From Marinihelvus sp942491555 (GTDB lineage: Bacteria > Pseudomonadota > Gammaproteobacteria > Xanthomonadales > SZUA-36), in assembly GCA_942491555.1 (NCBI GenBank), contig CALOBN010000005.1:1240001-1304000 (forward strand): a stretch of 64,000 nt of DNA. The letters are read 5' to 3'. The position numbers were made by a program, and so were the translations under genes. Under the pieces are notes generated by a model. That model saw nothing but the letters and a program-made list of their open reading frames with translations. It ran no database searches and was not told the origin of the DNA. Below, piece by piece: positions 7,347-15,099 of this stretch. Numbering within the stretch: position 1 is the stretch's first letter; each line of letters opens with the position of its first letter.

Positions 7347-8669
7347 ATGGAATGCCGCATGACATCATCTCCCAGGTTACTACTCCATTCGCTGCTGCTT
7401 GCTGCGCTCGCCGTTCCGGTCACCGCTTATGCGGATACCTTCCTGATCGAAAATGTGCGCATATTTGATGGGTTCAGCGAGGAGCTGTCCGATGGCAACG
7501 TTCTGGTCATCGATGGCATTATCGCCGGCGTGTCTGAGGACCCGATTGGGGCCCCGGACGATGCCGTCATCATTGAGGGCATGGGGCGCACCCTGTCGCC
7601 CGGGTTTATCGATATCCATGCCCACCTCTCCCTGCAGGAACCCTGGGACTGGATCCGCAGCGACCTGACCCTGGCCGGCGCCATGTTCGCCCAGGCGGCG
7701 GATTACTATCTGAACGCAGGCTTCACCACGGTGCGCGATGCCGGTGGCACGCATCCGGACCTGGCCCGGGCCGTTGATGCGGGGCTGGTGCGCGGGCCGC
7801 GCATTTTTCCGGCCGGCCACTTCATTTCCCAGACCTCCGGCCACGGCGATGCGCGCATGCGCCACGAGCCGAACCCCTACCTGTCAGACACCTCACCCTT
7901 CACCCTGGGTAACCGCTCGGTGATCGCCGATGGCGTGGACGCGCACCTCAGCGCCGTGCGCGAAAACCTGAAAAACGGTGCCACGCAGATCAAGATTCAG
8001 GGCGGTGGCGGGGTTAACTCCGACTACGACCCCATTCATACCCTGCAGCCGTCACCGGCGGAGATTCAGGCCGCGGTGCAGGCCGCCAGTGACTGGGATA
8101 CCTATGTGCTGGCCCATGCCTACACGGCCCCGGCCATTCAGCGCCTGGTTGAGAACGGTGTGCGCTCCATCGAGCACGGCCTGCTGATTGATGATGAGAC
8201 CGCGCAGCTGGTGAAAGAGTATGACGTGGTCATCAGCACCCAGGTGGCGCTGTTTGGTTCCGCTGACGAGGACCCGACCATGGATGAGAACCGCCGCGCC
8301 AAGAGCGCGATGGTGCGCCAGGGCCTGGACAATCTCATCCACCTTATTCAGAAGTACGATATCACCACCGGCTTCGGCACCGACTTTGCCATGGGCGATT
8401 ACCCGCGCATCGGCGAGGAATTCACCGCCCGGGCCGCCTACTGGACACCGGCCCGGATCATGCACCAGGCCACGGCCGAAAGCGCCGAGGTCATCCGCAT
8501 GAGCGGCAAGCTCAACACCTACGGCGACTTCGGTGAGATCCGCGAGGGCTGGGTGGCAGACCTGGTGCTAATCGACGGCGACCCGCTGGAAGACATCAGT
8601 ATTCTCGAATTCCCCGACAACATCGTGTGGGTCATGAAGGCCGGCGAGGTCTTTAAGGATGAGCGCTGA
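7347..8669 (+). CDS. Secreted metal-dependent amidohydrolase
   Basis: 440 residues with a signal peptide ending near VTAYA. A second in-frame ATG at 7359 (MTSSPRLLLHSLLLA) gives a cleaner signal sequence and could be the real start. The metal-site motif HAH is at residues 91 and 93 (GFIDIHAHLS), the bridging Lys is probably in TQIKIQGGGG, further His are in YVLAHAY and SIEHGLL, and the metal Asp is in GFGTDFAMG. This is the imidazolonepropionase/prolidase-like branch of the amidohydrolase superfamily, whose periplasmic members cleave dipeptides such as Xaa-Pro or N-acyl amino acids. Substrate is not determined. Confidence 0.85.
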   Translation: MECRMTSSPRLLLHSLLLAALAVPVTAYADTFLIENVRIFDGFSEELSDGNVLVIDGIIAGVSEDPIGAPDDAVIIEGMGRTLSPGFIDIHAHLSLQEPWDWIRSDLTLAGAMFAQAADYYLNAGFTTVRDAGGTHPDLARAVDAGLVRGPRIFPAGHFISQTSGHGDARMRHEPNPYLSDTSPFTLGNRSVIADGVDAHLSAVRENLKNGATQIKIQGGGGVNSDYDPIHTLQPSPAEIQAAVQAASDWDTYVLAHAYTAPAIQRLVENGVRSIEHGLLIDDETAQLVKEYDVVISTQVALFGSADEDPTMDENRRAKSAMVRQGLDNLIHLIQKYDITTGFGTDFAMGDYPRIGEEFTARAAYWTPARIMHQATAESAEVIRMSGKLNTYGDFGEIREGWVADLVLIDGDPLEDISILEFPDNIVWVMKAGEVFKDER

Positions 8670-8730
8670 GGCGCATTAGTGAGGTTGCAAGCATGTTAAA
8701 AGCGCTGCGACAGACCTCTTTGAGGACACG

Positions 8731-8847
8731 ATGAGCCTTTTCGAATTCATCGTTGGCATGATCGGGGTGCTGCTCGCACTGCTCATCGTCTTAACGCTGG
8801 TGTTCGGCACAGCGGTCCGCTTTCTGCCGGGAGCCGTCCTGGGCTGA
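8731..8847 (+). CDS. Candidate 38-residue single-pass membrane protein
   Basis: An ATG preceded by GAGGAC at good spacing opens a 38-residue frame that begins MSLFEFIVGMIGVLLALLIV. It is one long hydrophobic helix followed by a short tail with one Arg and Pro-Gly. It lies between the amidohydrolase and a convergent cupin gene, in otherwise empty DNA. Small membrane proteins of this type are often missed. No family is recognised. Confidence 0.45.
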   Translation: MSLFEFIVGMIGVLLALLIVLTLVFGTAVRFLPGAVLG

Positions 8848-8931
8848 AGGCCAAAAGCGGCCTCTGTTCAGAGTCAGGATCGCTCCCGGCAGCCAGTCAT
8901 CACCGATCTTGCTGGCTCCGGTTGCGGGCTT

Positions 8932-9285
8932 TCAGCTCAGACTGAAAACATAGTATTTACGCACGGTTTCCAGCACTTCCCAGGTGCCCTTAAAGCCAGG
9001 CTCAACAATAAATACGTCGCCAGCTTTAAGCTCAATGGGCTCGCCACCTTCGGGCGTCAGCACGCAACGACCCTGGAGAAAATGGCAGTATTCCCAGTCT
9101 TCGTAGACCACATCCCAGACACCGGGTGTGCTCTCCCAGGTGCCCATCAGAAGCTTGCCGTCGTCAGATTCATAACCGTTCATGGTCACGGTATGCGGAT
9201 CACCTGAACGCACGGTGCCGGGCCAGGGTGAATCAACGTGAATTTCGGGTGTTGCATTGCGGTGTAAAAAAATATGATCACTCAT
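8932..9285 (-). CDS. Cupin_3 (DUF861-like) domain protein
   Basis: 117 residues forming a single cupin. The core has WDVVYEDWEYCHFLQGRCVL as the first motif and GGEPIELKAGDVFIVEPGFKGTWEV as the second, characteristic of the EutQ/DUF861 type, in which a Trp-Glu-rich strand replaces the classic His box. No signal peptide. Members include ureidoglycolate-hydrolase-like and unknown proteins, so a specific reaction cannot be assigned. It stands alone, convergent with the small membrane frame upstream. Confidence 0.8.
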   Translation of the reverse strand: MSDHIFLHRNATPEIHVDSPWPGTVRSGDPHTVTMNGYESDDGKLLMGTWESTPGVWDVVYEDWEYCHFLQGRCVLTPEGGEPIELKAGDVFIVEPGFKGTWEVLETVRKYYVFSLS

Positions 9286-9386
9286 AAACGTGAGCTCTGG
9301 TGGTGGGAAGAAAAGAGTAGCTCAAATGTCCGGCTTATGGGTACAAGCCCGGGCGACATGGTCTGATGATCCTGCCTACTAACCCT

Positions 9387-9450
9387 AAAATACTCACCGG
9401 CGCAGAACCGTCGCACCGTTCCATCCAGCAGGCCTGTTTCCATAATGCCG
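9387..9450 (-). pseudogene. Fragment of a duplicated cupin gene
   Basis: About 64 bases here match the internal part of the cupin gene at 11054-11488 (bases 11165-11229), roughly nine in ten identical by eye. Read on the minus strand it encodes METGLLDGTVRRFCAGEYF, against MEIGLLDGTVRQFCAGEYF in the intact gene. Similarity stops abruptly on both sides. It lies directly after the lipoprotein gene's stop codon. Confidence 0.75.
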
Positions 9451-9459
9451 CGGTCGAAG

Positions 9460-9918
9460 TCAACGACGGCGGGGCATAGGCCGCGCCATACCCCTCGGCG
9501 GGCCTGCCGGCATGGGACGCGCCACCGGACGGGTTGTCGGTTGATAGGCGGGCCGGGTTGCCGGCTGAGTCACGGGCCGGGTATCCGGCTGCGCTGGCGC
9601 GGGGCGCACGGCGGGCCGGGTTGTCGGCGTGGCGGGCAACGGGGCAGGGCGCGTGGCCGGGTTCTGAATCGGTGGGCGCGCTACAGGGTTTTCCGGCCTC
9701 GGTGGCCGGTATCCTGGCGGAATATAACCAGGCGGTCGCCAATAGGGCGGCCGGTACCAGTAATGACGCCAGTACCAGGGGTTGTAATAGCCAAAACCGT
9801 AGTAAATTGAGCCGTAAACCTGAACATTGCCACCGCCGCTGCCGGACGAGGAACAGGCGACCAGAAACAGGGTTGCTGCCAGCAAAACAGCACCCGGAAG
9901 AGACCGTTGCAGCTTCAT
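9460..9918 (-). CDS. Pro/Arg-rich repeat lipoprotein
   Basis: 152 residues. The signal peptide ends in a lipobox (FLVAC, Cys about residue 22), so the protein is lipid-anchored. A Gly/Tyr/Trp-rich stretch (YGFGYYNPWYWRHYWYRPPY) follows. The rest is low-complexity Pro, Arg, Thr and Ala, with repeated TRP-containing units about 8-10 residues apart. The tail is strongly basic and probably disordered, perhaps contacting peptidoglycan or nucleic acid. Its start overlaps the stop of the VOC-protein gene by four bases (ATGA), so translation is likely coupled. No named family recognised. Confidence 0.75.
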   Translation of the reverse strand: MKLQRSLPGAVLLAATLFLVACSSSGSGGGNVQVYGSIYYGFGYYNPWYWRHYWYRPPYWRPPGYIPPGYRPPRPENPVARPPIQNPATRPAPLPATPTTRPAVRPAPAQPDTRPVTQPATRPAYQPTTRPVARPMPAGPPRGMARPMPRRR

Positions 9919-10796
9919 GGCTGGTCCTCCGCGTCATAGTCCCATTTCACGACGCCCATGACCCCGCCGTTTGGGTCCACGAAGATACCCAGGTTGCCAT
10001 CCAGCAAAGCCGGGTCCGGCGCCACGATTACAAAGCCGCCCGACTCCACGGCCTGATCTAATACACCTTGCACGTTGTTAACCCGCACATAGGGCACCCA
10101 GGCAGCCCGGTTTGCCTCCTCATCTGCCGGTACGATACCGGCCCGGGGCAGATCGCTTGCAATCAGCAGTCGTCCTACCGAACCTTCGGCGATTTGGCGT
10201 TCAGCAATCTCATAAGGGGCCAGCTGCGCGTAGAAATCCGCCATCCCAGACACGTCCCGGGCGAACAGATCAACCCAGAAGATACCGCCAATGGGCACCT
10301 CGGCATCATCCGGGTCGCCGCTCGAGGATCGCACCACGCCAAAAATGGCATCGGCAGGATCCCGCAAAAGCGCATGACGCCCCCGACCCGGTACATTCGT
10401 TGCGGGTACTTCGGTTTTGCCGCCTGCTGCCCGGGCGATTGCCACGGCCTTGTCAACGTCTTCCACGGACATCAGCGCTAACCACGTGGCCCCATCCTGT
10501 GCACCGCTCGGCGGTTCGGCCCGGAACATTCCGCCAATGGCGCGGCCCTGGTTGAGTATGATCATGTAATCGTCAGCGTTCCTGCCGGGGCTTGAATAAG
10601 TCCAGCCGAAAAGGTCCTGGTAAAAACCCTGGCTTGTACCCGGCGCAGGCGTAGCCAGATCAAACCAGGTGAACTTACCCGGTGTGTGCTCATTGGTCGC
10701 CGGCTGGCTGATCGCCGGTAAAGTGGGCATATCCTGTGCTGCTGCAAGCAATGGCACAAGACATGCCAGCGACAGCAGGTAAAGGACGCGCCTCAT
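9915..10796 (-). CDS. Secreted VOC (glyoxalase-like) double-domain protein
   Basis: 293 residues. The signal peptide (LLSLACLVPLLAAAQ) is followed by two VOC modules: about residues 38-155 (FTWFDLATPAPGTSQGFYQD...) and 165-285 (GGIFWVDLFARDVSGMADFY...). The VOC fold binds a metal between beta-alpha-beta-beta-beta halves and includes glyoxalases, dioxygenases and resistance proteins. Export to the periplasm is unusual for the family. The ribosome site is strong (GGGGAGG). The gene overlaps the downstream lipoprotein by four bases, so the two proteins probably work in the same compartment. Substrate unknown. Confidence 0.8.
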   Translation of the reverse strand: MRRVLYLLSLACLVPLLAAAQDMPTLPAISQPATNEHTPGKFTWFDLATPAPGTSQGFYQDLFGWTYSSPGRNADDYMIILNQGRAIGGMFRAEPPSGAQDGATWLALMSVEDVDKAVAIARAAGGKTEVPATNVPGRGRHALLRDPADAIFGVVRSSSGDPDDAEVPIGGIFWVDLFARDVSGMADFYAQLAPYEIAERQIAEGSVGRLLIASDLPRAGIVPADEEANRAAWVPYVRVNNVQGVLDQAVESGGFVIVAPDPALLDGNLGIFVDPNGGVMGVVKWDYDAEDQP

Positions 10797-10888
10797 TGAA
10801 GCCTCCCCGAATGGTCCGTGGCGGGGCGTAAAACCCTGGTGGTACTGAATATGATGAGCGCGAGCAGCGAGAAAATCAGTTGGTTCAT
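10793..10888 (-). CDS. Possible 31-residue membrane leader peptide
   Basis: An ATG at 10888 opens a 31-codon frame (MNQLIFSLLALIIFSTTRVL at the start) whose stop overlaps the ATG of the VOC gene (ATGA). The N-terminal half is a hydrophobic helix. The ribosome site is poor, so expression is uncertain. The exact overlap suggests either a coupled leader peptide or chance. Confidence 0.25.
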   Translation of the reverse strand: MNQLIFSLLALIIFSTTRVLRPATDHSGRLQ

Positions 10889-11053
10889 GAAAATAGCTCT
10901 GTTCTGCGATAAACCAAGAGTGCCGTCCATCGTTCGGCTGTGCAACTGCAGGTACTTTAAGGGCAACGGGCGCGGGTCTGCCTTTTTAGAGCAATGACCG
11001 GAAATTAAGCTTGCACTTTTTGCCGGTAGCCACCCTGACCCTTGGCCCGGTGT
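10797..11053. other. Intergenic region upstream of the VOC gene
   Basis: About 257 bases between two minus-strand transcription units. Apart from the 31-codon frame described separately I see no gene, no strong hairpin with a T-run and no convincing sigma-70 promoter pair. Confidence 0.4.
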
Positions 11054-11488
11054 TCAGGCCTTCAGGAACAAGGTAACCAGGGGTTCATCACCCACCTGCC
11101 GGCTCCAGTGACCATGTACCTGTGGGTCGAAAAGCACGCCTTCCGGCAAGGTGTCATTGGCATAAAAATACTCACCGGCGCAGAACTGTCGCACCGTTCC
11201 ATCCAGCAGACCGATCTCCATCATACCGCTGAGAACCACCACCCATTGAGGTTCACTGGTCACGTGCACCGCGCTTCGGAAACCAACCGGGCTGCGCCGC
11301 CATTGAATGCCGGAGGCAGCCATTAAGGTCGAGAGACGCACGGATTCATTGCCCTGATCCAGGGGGATCTGCTGTTCGCGAAACTGTGCGCTGCCGTCCT
11401 CGCCCGTAAAAAGAATGGTCTGGGTAAGCAGCTTATTTCTGCCCGAAAAACGAGCTCGCCGCACCCAGCAGTCCCCCGGCACCGCCAA
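11054..11488 (-). CDS. Cupin-domain protein, start uncertain
   Basis: Up to 144 residues. The cupin core is residues ~65-140 (SAVHVTSEPQWVVVLSGMME ... QVHGHWSRQVGDEPLVTLFL). It resembles small stand-alone cupins that bind a metal through His residues. The only upstream ATG (11488) overlaps the yidB-like gene by 56 bases. The natural-looking N-terminus begins near LLTQTILFTGEDG, where only CTG-type codons are available. A decayed partial copy lies at 9387-9450. Function unknown. Confidence 0.65.
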   Translation of the reverse strand: MAVPGDCWVRRARFSGRNKLLTQTILFTGEDGSAQFREQQIPLDQGNESVRLSTLMAASGIQWRRSPVGFRSAVHVTSEPQWVVVLSGMMEIGLLDGTVRQFCAGEYFYANDTLPEGVLFDPQVHGHWSRQVGDEPLVTLFLKA

Positions 11489-11855
11489 ACTGATCCAGCA
11501 GACTACCGCCGGAACTGGCCTGGTCCATCAGTTGCGGCAGCACATCAGAAAGACCCTTGGCGGCGTCATGGGTGCCAACACCCAATTTGTCCGCAAACTG
11601 ACCGATCTGCTCCTGGCCGAAGACGCTTGCGATTTTTTCAGCAGAGATCGATTGGTTGGCGCCATCGCCCAGCCAGCTGCCCAGCATGGCGCCAAGATCC
11701 TGGTTCTCCAGCATTCTGGAGGCCAGTCCCGCCAGATCGATGCCGCCCTTTCCGTCACCGATCAATTGTGACAGGGCACTGTTTACCGTTGCTGCATCAA
11801 CATCAATATTGAGTTGCTCGCGGAGCAGCTGTGTTCCCATTTCGACTAAATCCAT
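11433..11855 (-). CDS. YidB/DUF937 family protein
   Basis: 140 residues matching the YidB (DUF937) pattern: an N-terminal helical part with LSQLIGDGKGGIDLAGL, then GAMLGSWLGDGANQSISAEK, FGQEQIGQFADKLGV and LSDVLPQLMDQ, and a Gly/Phe-rich tail. Family members are small cytoplasmic proteins of unknown role, often annotated as YidB-like. The gene overlaps the downstream cupin's longest possible frame, suggesting the two are read together. Confidence 0.85.
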   Translation of the reverse strand: MDLVEMGTQLLREQLNIDVDAATVNSALSQLIGDGKGGIDLAGLASRMLENQDLGAMLGSWLGDGANQSISAEKIASVFGQEQIGQFADKLGVGTHDAAKGLSDVLPQLMDQASSGGSLLDQFGGAGGLLGAASSFFGQK

Positions 11856-12042
11856 GATGCTCCCCGCTTAATGTAAGTGTTCGCGGATTATAGACAGGTA
11901 ACAGCAACCGTGCGAAAAAGCAGATACCTTCAGAGGCCCCGAAGAATGATATCCGGCGCTTTTATTGGCAAGGTTTGACCGCAATGCTGTGGTGTTGCCA
12001 CATTCACGCCCCCGTTTCACTGCGAGAAATAACCTCCGCTGC

Positions 12043-12366
12043 ATGTTTCACCTAGCCCTGCATTTCGTCGTGCCAGCCATTATTGCCGGCCTTTTCTTCA
12101 GAAGAAGCTGGAAGCTGGCCTATTGCGTCATGATCGCGACAATGCTGGTGGATATCGACCACCTGCTTGCGGACCCGATATATGATCCAGCGCGCTGCAG
12201 CATTGGATTCCATCCACTGCATCAGTTGTGGTTTATCGCGGCGTACCTGGCGCTTTGCTTTGTGCCAAAAATGCCGAAGCTAAGGCTGGTTGGAATTGGC
12301 CTGATGGTGCATATGGCGCTTGATGCTGTCGATTGTCAGGTAAGTAATGGAATATGGATCAACTAG
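12043..12366 (+). CDS. DUF6122-like small membrane protein
   Basis: 107 residues from the ATG at 12043. Upstream in-frame codons look non-coding. Three or four hydrophobic segments carry a distinctive polar set: MFHLALHFVVPAI, TMLVDIDHLLADPIYDP, RCSIGFHPLHQLW and LMVHMALDAVDC. The repeated D-x-D-H-L-L and H-x-x-L-D elements are typical of a family of uncharacterised membrane proteins with a possible metal-binding site. Similar sequences, as I recall, are filed as DUF6122. No operon partner is obvious. Confidence 0.7.
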   Translation: MFHLALHFVVPAIIAGLFFRRSWKLAYCVMIATMLVDIDHLLADPIYDPARCSIGFHPLHQLWFIAAYLALCFVPKMPKLRLVGIGLMVHMALDAVDCQVSNGIWIN

Positions 12367-12429
12367 CGTCATAACAGCAGTCATAACCGCTCAGAAAGAA
12401 GATTTCATGTTGCATGGCCGGCGCGGCCA

Positions 12430-12462
12430 ATTCGGATAACACGAGACCGAATCGGGTTTTTT
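12430..12462 (+). terminator. Possible terminator after the DUF6122-like gene
   Basis: ATTCGG and CCGAAT can pair across an 11-base loop, followed by CGGG and six T. The stem is short and the loop long, so this is tentative. Confidence 0.3.
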
Positions 12463-12553
12463 CCGCTTTTTGCAGGTTCATTTGTCGCAGATCAAATGGC
12501 GCGATGCCAACCTTTGCGAAACTGGCGTTCTAACCCCAATGGAGAAGTTCGTT

Positions 12554-12898
12554 ATGAATCACCCAGTCATGGTAGTGATGCTCACTTCCTCAATATTCGT
12601 TCTTGGCATGGGTATTGCCCCGTCTTCCCTGGCCCAGGGCAAAAACACGCCGCCGGCTTTTTCGGAAATAGACAGCAACGGTGACGGTGTGATTGACACA
12701 CAGGAGTTTGCTGCCCACCAGGCCGATCGGATGGCCGCAAAGCCTCCCGGCAAGGGCGGGCAGGGGCAGCCAGCGCAGAGTCAGCCGGGCGGCGGACAAT
12801 CAAGCCAGGGCAAATCGGCCTCGCGCGAAGCCATGTTTGGCATCCTTGACCAGGATGGCGATGGCTGCCTGGTCCTTGAGGAGTTCGTAAACCGCTGA
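12554..12898 (+). CDS. Secreted EF-hand protein
   Basis: 114 residues. I chose the ATG at 12554 because GGAGAAG lies just upstream. A signal peptide (MVVMLTSSIFVLGMGIAPSSLAQ) precedes two calcium-binding loops, DSNGDGVIDTQEF and DQDGDGCLVLEEF, both with the acidic ligands at positions 1, 3, 5 and 12. A Gly/Gln/Pro/Ser-rich linker separates them. It probably acts as a periplasmic Ca2+-binding protein. Partner unknown. Confidence 0.85.
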   Translation: MNHPVMVVMLTSSIFVLGMGIAPSSLAQGKNTPPAFSEIDSNGDGVIDTQEFAAHQADRMAAKPPGKGGQGQPAQSQPGGGQSSQGKSASREAMFGILDQDGDGCLVLEEFVNR

Positions 12899-12919
12899 GG
12901 CGCTGCGGCCATCCAATCG

Positions 12920-12947
12920 GGCGCCAGCGCCGCTCCGCGCTGGCGCC
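12920..12947 (+). terminator. GC-rich hairpin after the EF-hand gene
   Basis: GGCGCCAGCGC and GCGCTGGCGCC form a perfect 11-bp stem with a 6-base loop about 20 bases after the stop. No T-run follows, so it may be a Rho-assisted or processing hairpin. Confidence 0.5.
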
Positions 12948-13061
12948 GCGAACGTGCTGTCAGATATCAGGGCCGTGCGTCGCTCTTAGAAAAAATACCC
13001 GGATCTAGCTGATTAAGATCTTATGCAGGTCAAGCCACGCGCGACCCTGTAAAATAAGCCC

Positions 13062-14153
13062 ATGAAATTCGTAGATGAAGCGTCCATTCGCGTGTTGGCC
13101 GGTAACGGCGGCAATGGCAGTGCGTCCATGCGGCGGGAAAAATATGTGCCCTTCGGCGGCCCTGATGGCGGCGATGGCGGCCGCGGTGGCAGCGTGTACC
13201 TGGAGGGCGATTCGGGTCTTAACACCCTGGTCGATTTCCGTCACCGGCGGCTGTTTCGTGCCCAGAACGGAGAGGGTGGCAAGGGCCGGCAAATGTACGG
13301 CAAGGGTGGCGAGGACATCATCATTCGAGTACCCCTGGGCACCATTGTGAAAGATGAAGAGTCCGGCGAAACCCTGGGTGAAATAACCGCCCATCATCAA
13401 CAGATGCTGGTTGCCAGGGGCGGCAAGGGCGGGCTGGGTAATATTCACTTCAAGAGCTCCACGAACCGGGCACCGCGCAAGACCATTCCCGGTGCACCCG
13501 GCGAAGAGTTTCAGCTGCATCTTGAGCTAAAAGTGCTCGCCGATGTCGGCCTGCTGGGCTACCCCAATGCAGGCAAGTCCACCCTGATCAGCGCGGTTTC
13601 CGCTGCGCGTCCCAAGGTTGCGGACTACCCCTTTACGACCCTGCATCCCAACCTTGGCGTGGTGCGCATCGATAGTGAGCGCAGTTTCGTGATTGCGGAT
13701 ATTCCCGGCATTATCGAGGGCGCGGCCGAGGGGGCAGGGCTGGGTCACCAGTTTCTCAAACACCTGCAGCGCACCGGTCTGCTGTTGCACCTGGTCGATC
13801 TGGCACCTGTCGACGACAAGGATCCGGCTGAGGCTGTGCGTGAACTGGAGCGCGAGCTTGAGCGCTATGACGAGGAGTTGGCGGGCAAACCGCGCTGGCT
13901 GATCTTTACCAAGACCGATCTGCTCACCGATGAAGAACAGGCGCAAAGAACCCGCGCCGTACTGGATGAGCTGGCCTGGGAAGGCGAATGGGCTGCCATT
14001 TCCGCCGTGGCCCAGCAGGGTACCGACGATTTGATACAACGCGTCAGCCGGGCGCTGGAAGAGCGCGCCGGTCGCGTGGTCGAGATTGAAGAGGCCGACG
14101 AACGCTTCGAGGAACGGCTCCCGGAAGAGCCACCCGAGCATCTCGATGGCTAA
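13062..14153 (+). CDS. obgE: Obg GTPase
   Basis: 363 residues. The Gly-rich Obg fold comes first (residues 1-158, with FGGPDGGDGGRGGSVYL), then the GTPase domain with G1 GYPNAGKST, switch-region YPFTTLHPNLG, G3 DIPGIIEGAAEGAGLGHQFL and G4 FTKTDL, and an acidic C-terminal tail. Obg binds the 50S subunit and couples ribosome assembly to (p)ppGpp and growth control. The usual upstream neighbours rplU and rpmA are absent here. The EF-hand gene is upstream instead, so obgE has its own promoter or the ribosomal genes have moved. Confidence 0.97.
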   Translation: MKFVDEASIRVLAGNGGNGSASMRREKYVPFGGPDGGDGGRGGSVYLEGDSGLNTLVDFRHRRLFRAQNGEGGKGRQMYGKGGEDIIIRVPLGTIVKDEESGETLGEITAHHQQMLVARGGKGGLGNIHFKSSTNRAPRKTIPGAPGEEFQLHLELKVLADVGLLGYPNAGKSTLISAVSAARPKVADYPFTTLHPNLGVVRIDSERSFVIADIPGIIEGAAEGAGLGHQFLKHLQRTGLLLHLVDLAPVDDKDPAEAVRELERELERYDEELAGKPRWLIFTKTDLLTDEEQAQRTRAVLDELAWEGEWAAISAVAQQGTDDLIQRVSRALEERAGRVVEIEEADERFEERLPEEPPEHLDG

Positions 14154-14172
14154 GGTTCAACGCTGTCAGTAG

Positions 14173-14475
14173 CTACTTCAGGTGTTTAGAAGCGTCGCTA
14201 TCCCTTGATCCAAGATTTAGTGTTCTTCGAGTCAACGCATAGGCGCCAATCGCTAAAAACAGCACCCAAAGCAGGACGGAAGGGGAGCGGGAAATTAACT
14301 GCAGAAATGTCCCGCCCGAAGCGTAAAGCAGACCCAACATAACGCCCAGGCACCCTACAATGAACGTGAAAGCAAACCAGTAAAGCAAAAGCTCAAACAG
14401 CGCCTTTTTGTGAGCCTCTTGTGAACGCCAGTCAACCAGGCGCGGAAACTGTTCGGCCTGATCATCAGATTCCAT
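14173..14475 (-). CDS. Hypothetical two-helix membrane protein
   Basis: 100 residues. A polar N-terminus (FPRLVDWRSQEAHKKALFEL) is followed by two hydrophobic helices (about residues 28-50 and 62-82) and a basic, Ser/Asp-rich tail. It is convergent with obgE, 19 bases away. I do not recognise the family. AGGTG a few bases before the ATG supports translation. Confidence 0.55.
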   Translation of the reverse strand: MESDDQAEQFPRLVDWRSQEAHKKALFELLLYWFAFTFIVGCLGVMLGLLYASGGTFLQLISRSPSVLLWVLFLAIGAYALTRRTLNLGSRDSDASKHLK

Positions 14476-14626
14476 AGTTTTTCACCTGCGCGTACTCCTC
14501 AATAAAAAGAAGTTAATGATGCGTGTGCAGATTGGTCTGCTGCTTGCAGTTCTGCATGCCATTTGAATGTAACGTTTCCGCCTGCCTCATTTTGCTCCAA
14601 AACCACGTTTGCCCGCAAATGGCCAC

Positions 14627-14656
14627 AAAAAAGCCCCGCTTGAGGCGGGGCTTTTT
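14627..14656 (-). terminator. Intrinsic terminator of rpsT
   Basis: GCCCCGC and GCGGGGC form a stem with a five-base loop, flanked by A-runs on one side and T-runs on the other. It can terminate in both directions. It lies about 55 bases beyond the rpsT stop. Confidence 0.88.
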
Positions 14657-14709
14657 AGCAAACTGGTCAACCAGCTTTACATGGTTGACAGTTTCAAATG
14701 CAGGGTCGC

Positions 14710-14970
14710 TCAGAGAGCACGAACCTTGGCATTCAGGCGTGACTTGTGACGCGCCGCCTTGTTGCGGTGAATCAGGCCCTTATTAACGGACCGGTCAAGC
14801 GCGGGTACCGCAGACAGGTATGCCGTCTCGGCCGCGCTTTTGTCGCCAGCTATGATAGCGGCGTCTACTTTCTTGAGGGCCGTACGCATGGCGGAACGCT
14901 GACTGGCGTTACGCAGACGGCTACGCTCGGACTGACGGGCACGTTTACGTGCTGATACACTATTTGCCAC
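14710..14970 (-). CDS. rpsT: 30S ribosomal protein S20
   Basis: 86 residues starting at a GTG (VANSVSARKRARQSERSRLR), preceded by GGAG six bases upstream. A TTG four codons earlier overlaps that site and is unlikely to be used. The protein is the typical Lys/Arg/Ala-rich three-helix S20, with MRTALKKVDAAI and a conserved GLIHRNKAARHKSRL stretch. S20 binds 16S rRNA early in assembly. A non-ATG start is common for rpsT and is linked to autogenous control of translation. It is transcribed away from murJ, the usual gammaproteobacterial arrangement. Confidence 0.96.
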   Translation of the reverse strand: MANSVSARKRARQSERSRLRNASQRSAMRTALKKVDAAIIAGDKSAAETAYLSAVPALDRSVNKGLIHRNKAARHKSRLNAKVRAL

Positions 14971-15009
14971 GGATTTCTCCAAAATTCTAGTTCAAAAATC
15001 AAGCCGCAC

Positions 15010-15038
15010 ATTATCCCTTGGTTTTGTCCGGGGGTCAA
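15010..15038 (-). promoter_or_regulatory. Strong sigma-70 promoter for rpsT
   Basis: On the minus strand TTGACC (15038-15033) and GATAAT (15015-15010) are separated by 17 bases, about 40 bases upstream of the GTG start. The spacing and near-consensus boxes fit a highly expressed ribosomal gene. Confidence 0.8.
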
Positions 15039-15056
15039 CGTCTCTGAAAGACGTTG
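15036..15056. promoter_or_regulatory. Inverted repeat overlapping the rpsT -35 box
   Basis: CAACGTCT and AGACGTTG form a perfect 8-bp inverted repeat around CTGAA, sharing its first bases with the rpsT -35 element, in the divergent rpsT-murJ gap. It could be an operator or a transcript hairpin. No protein is assigned. Confidence 0.4.
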
Positions 15057-15099
15057 CGAAGGGACGTGGCAGGCGCCCAATACAAGGACAGGACGTAAC

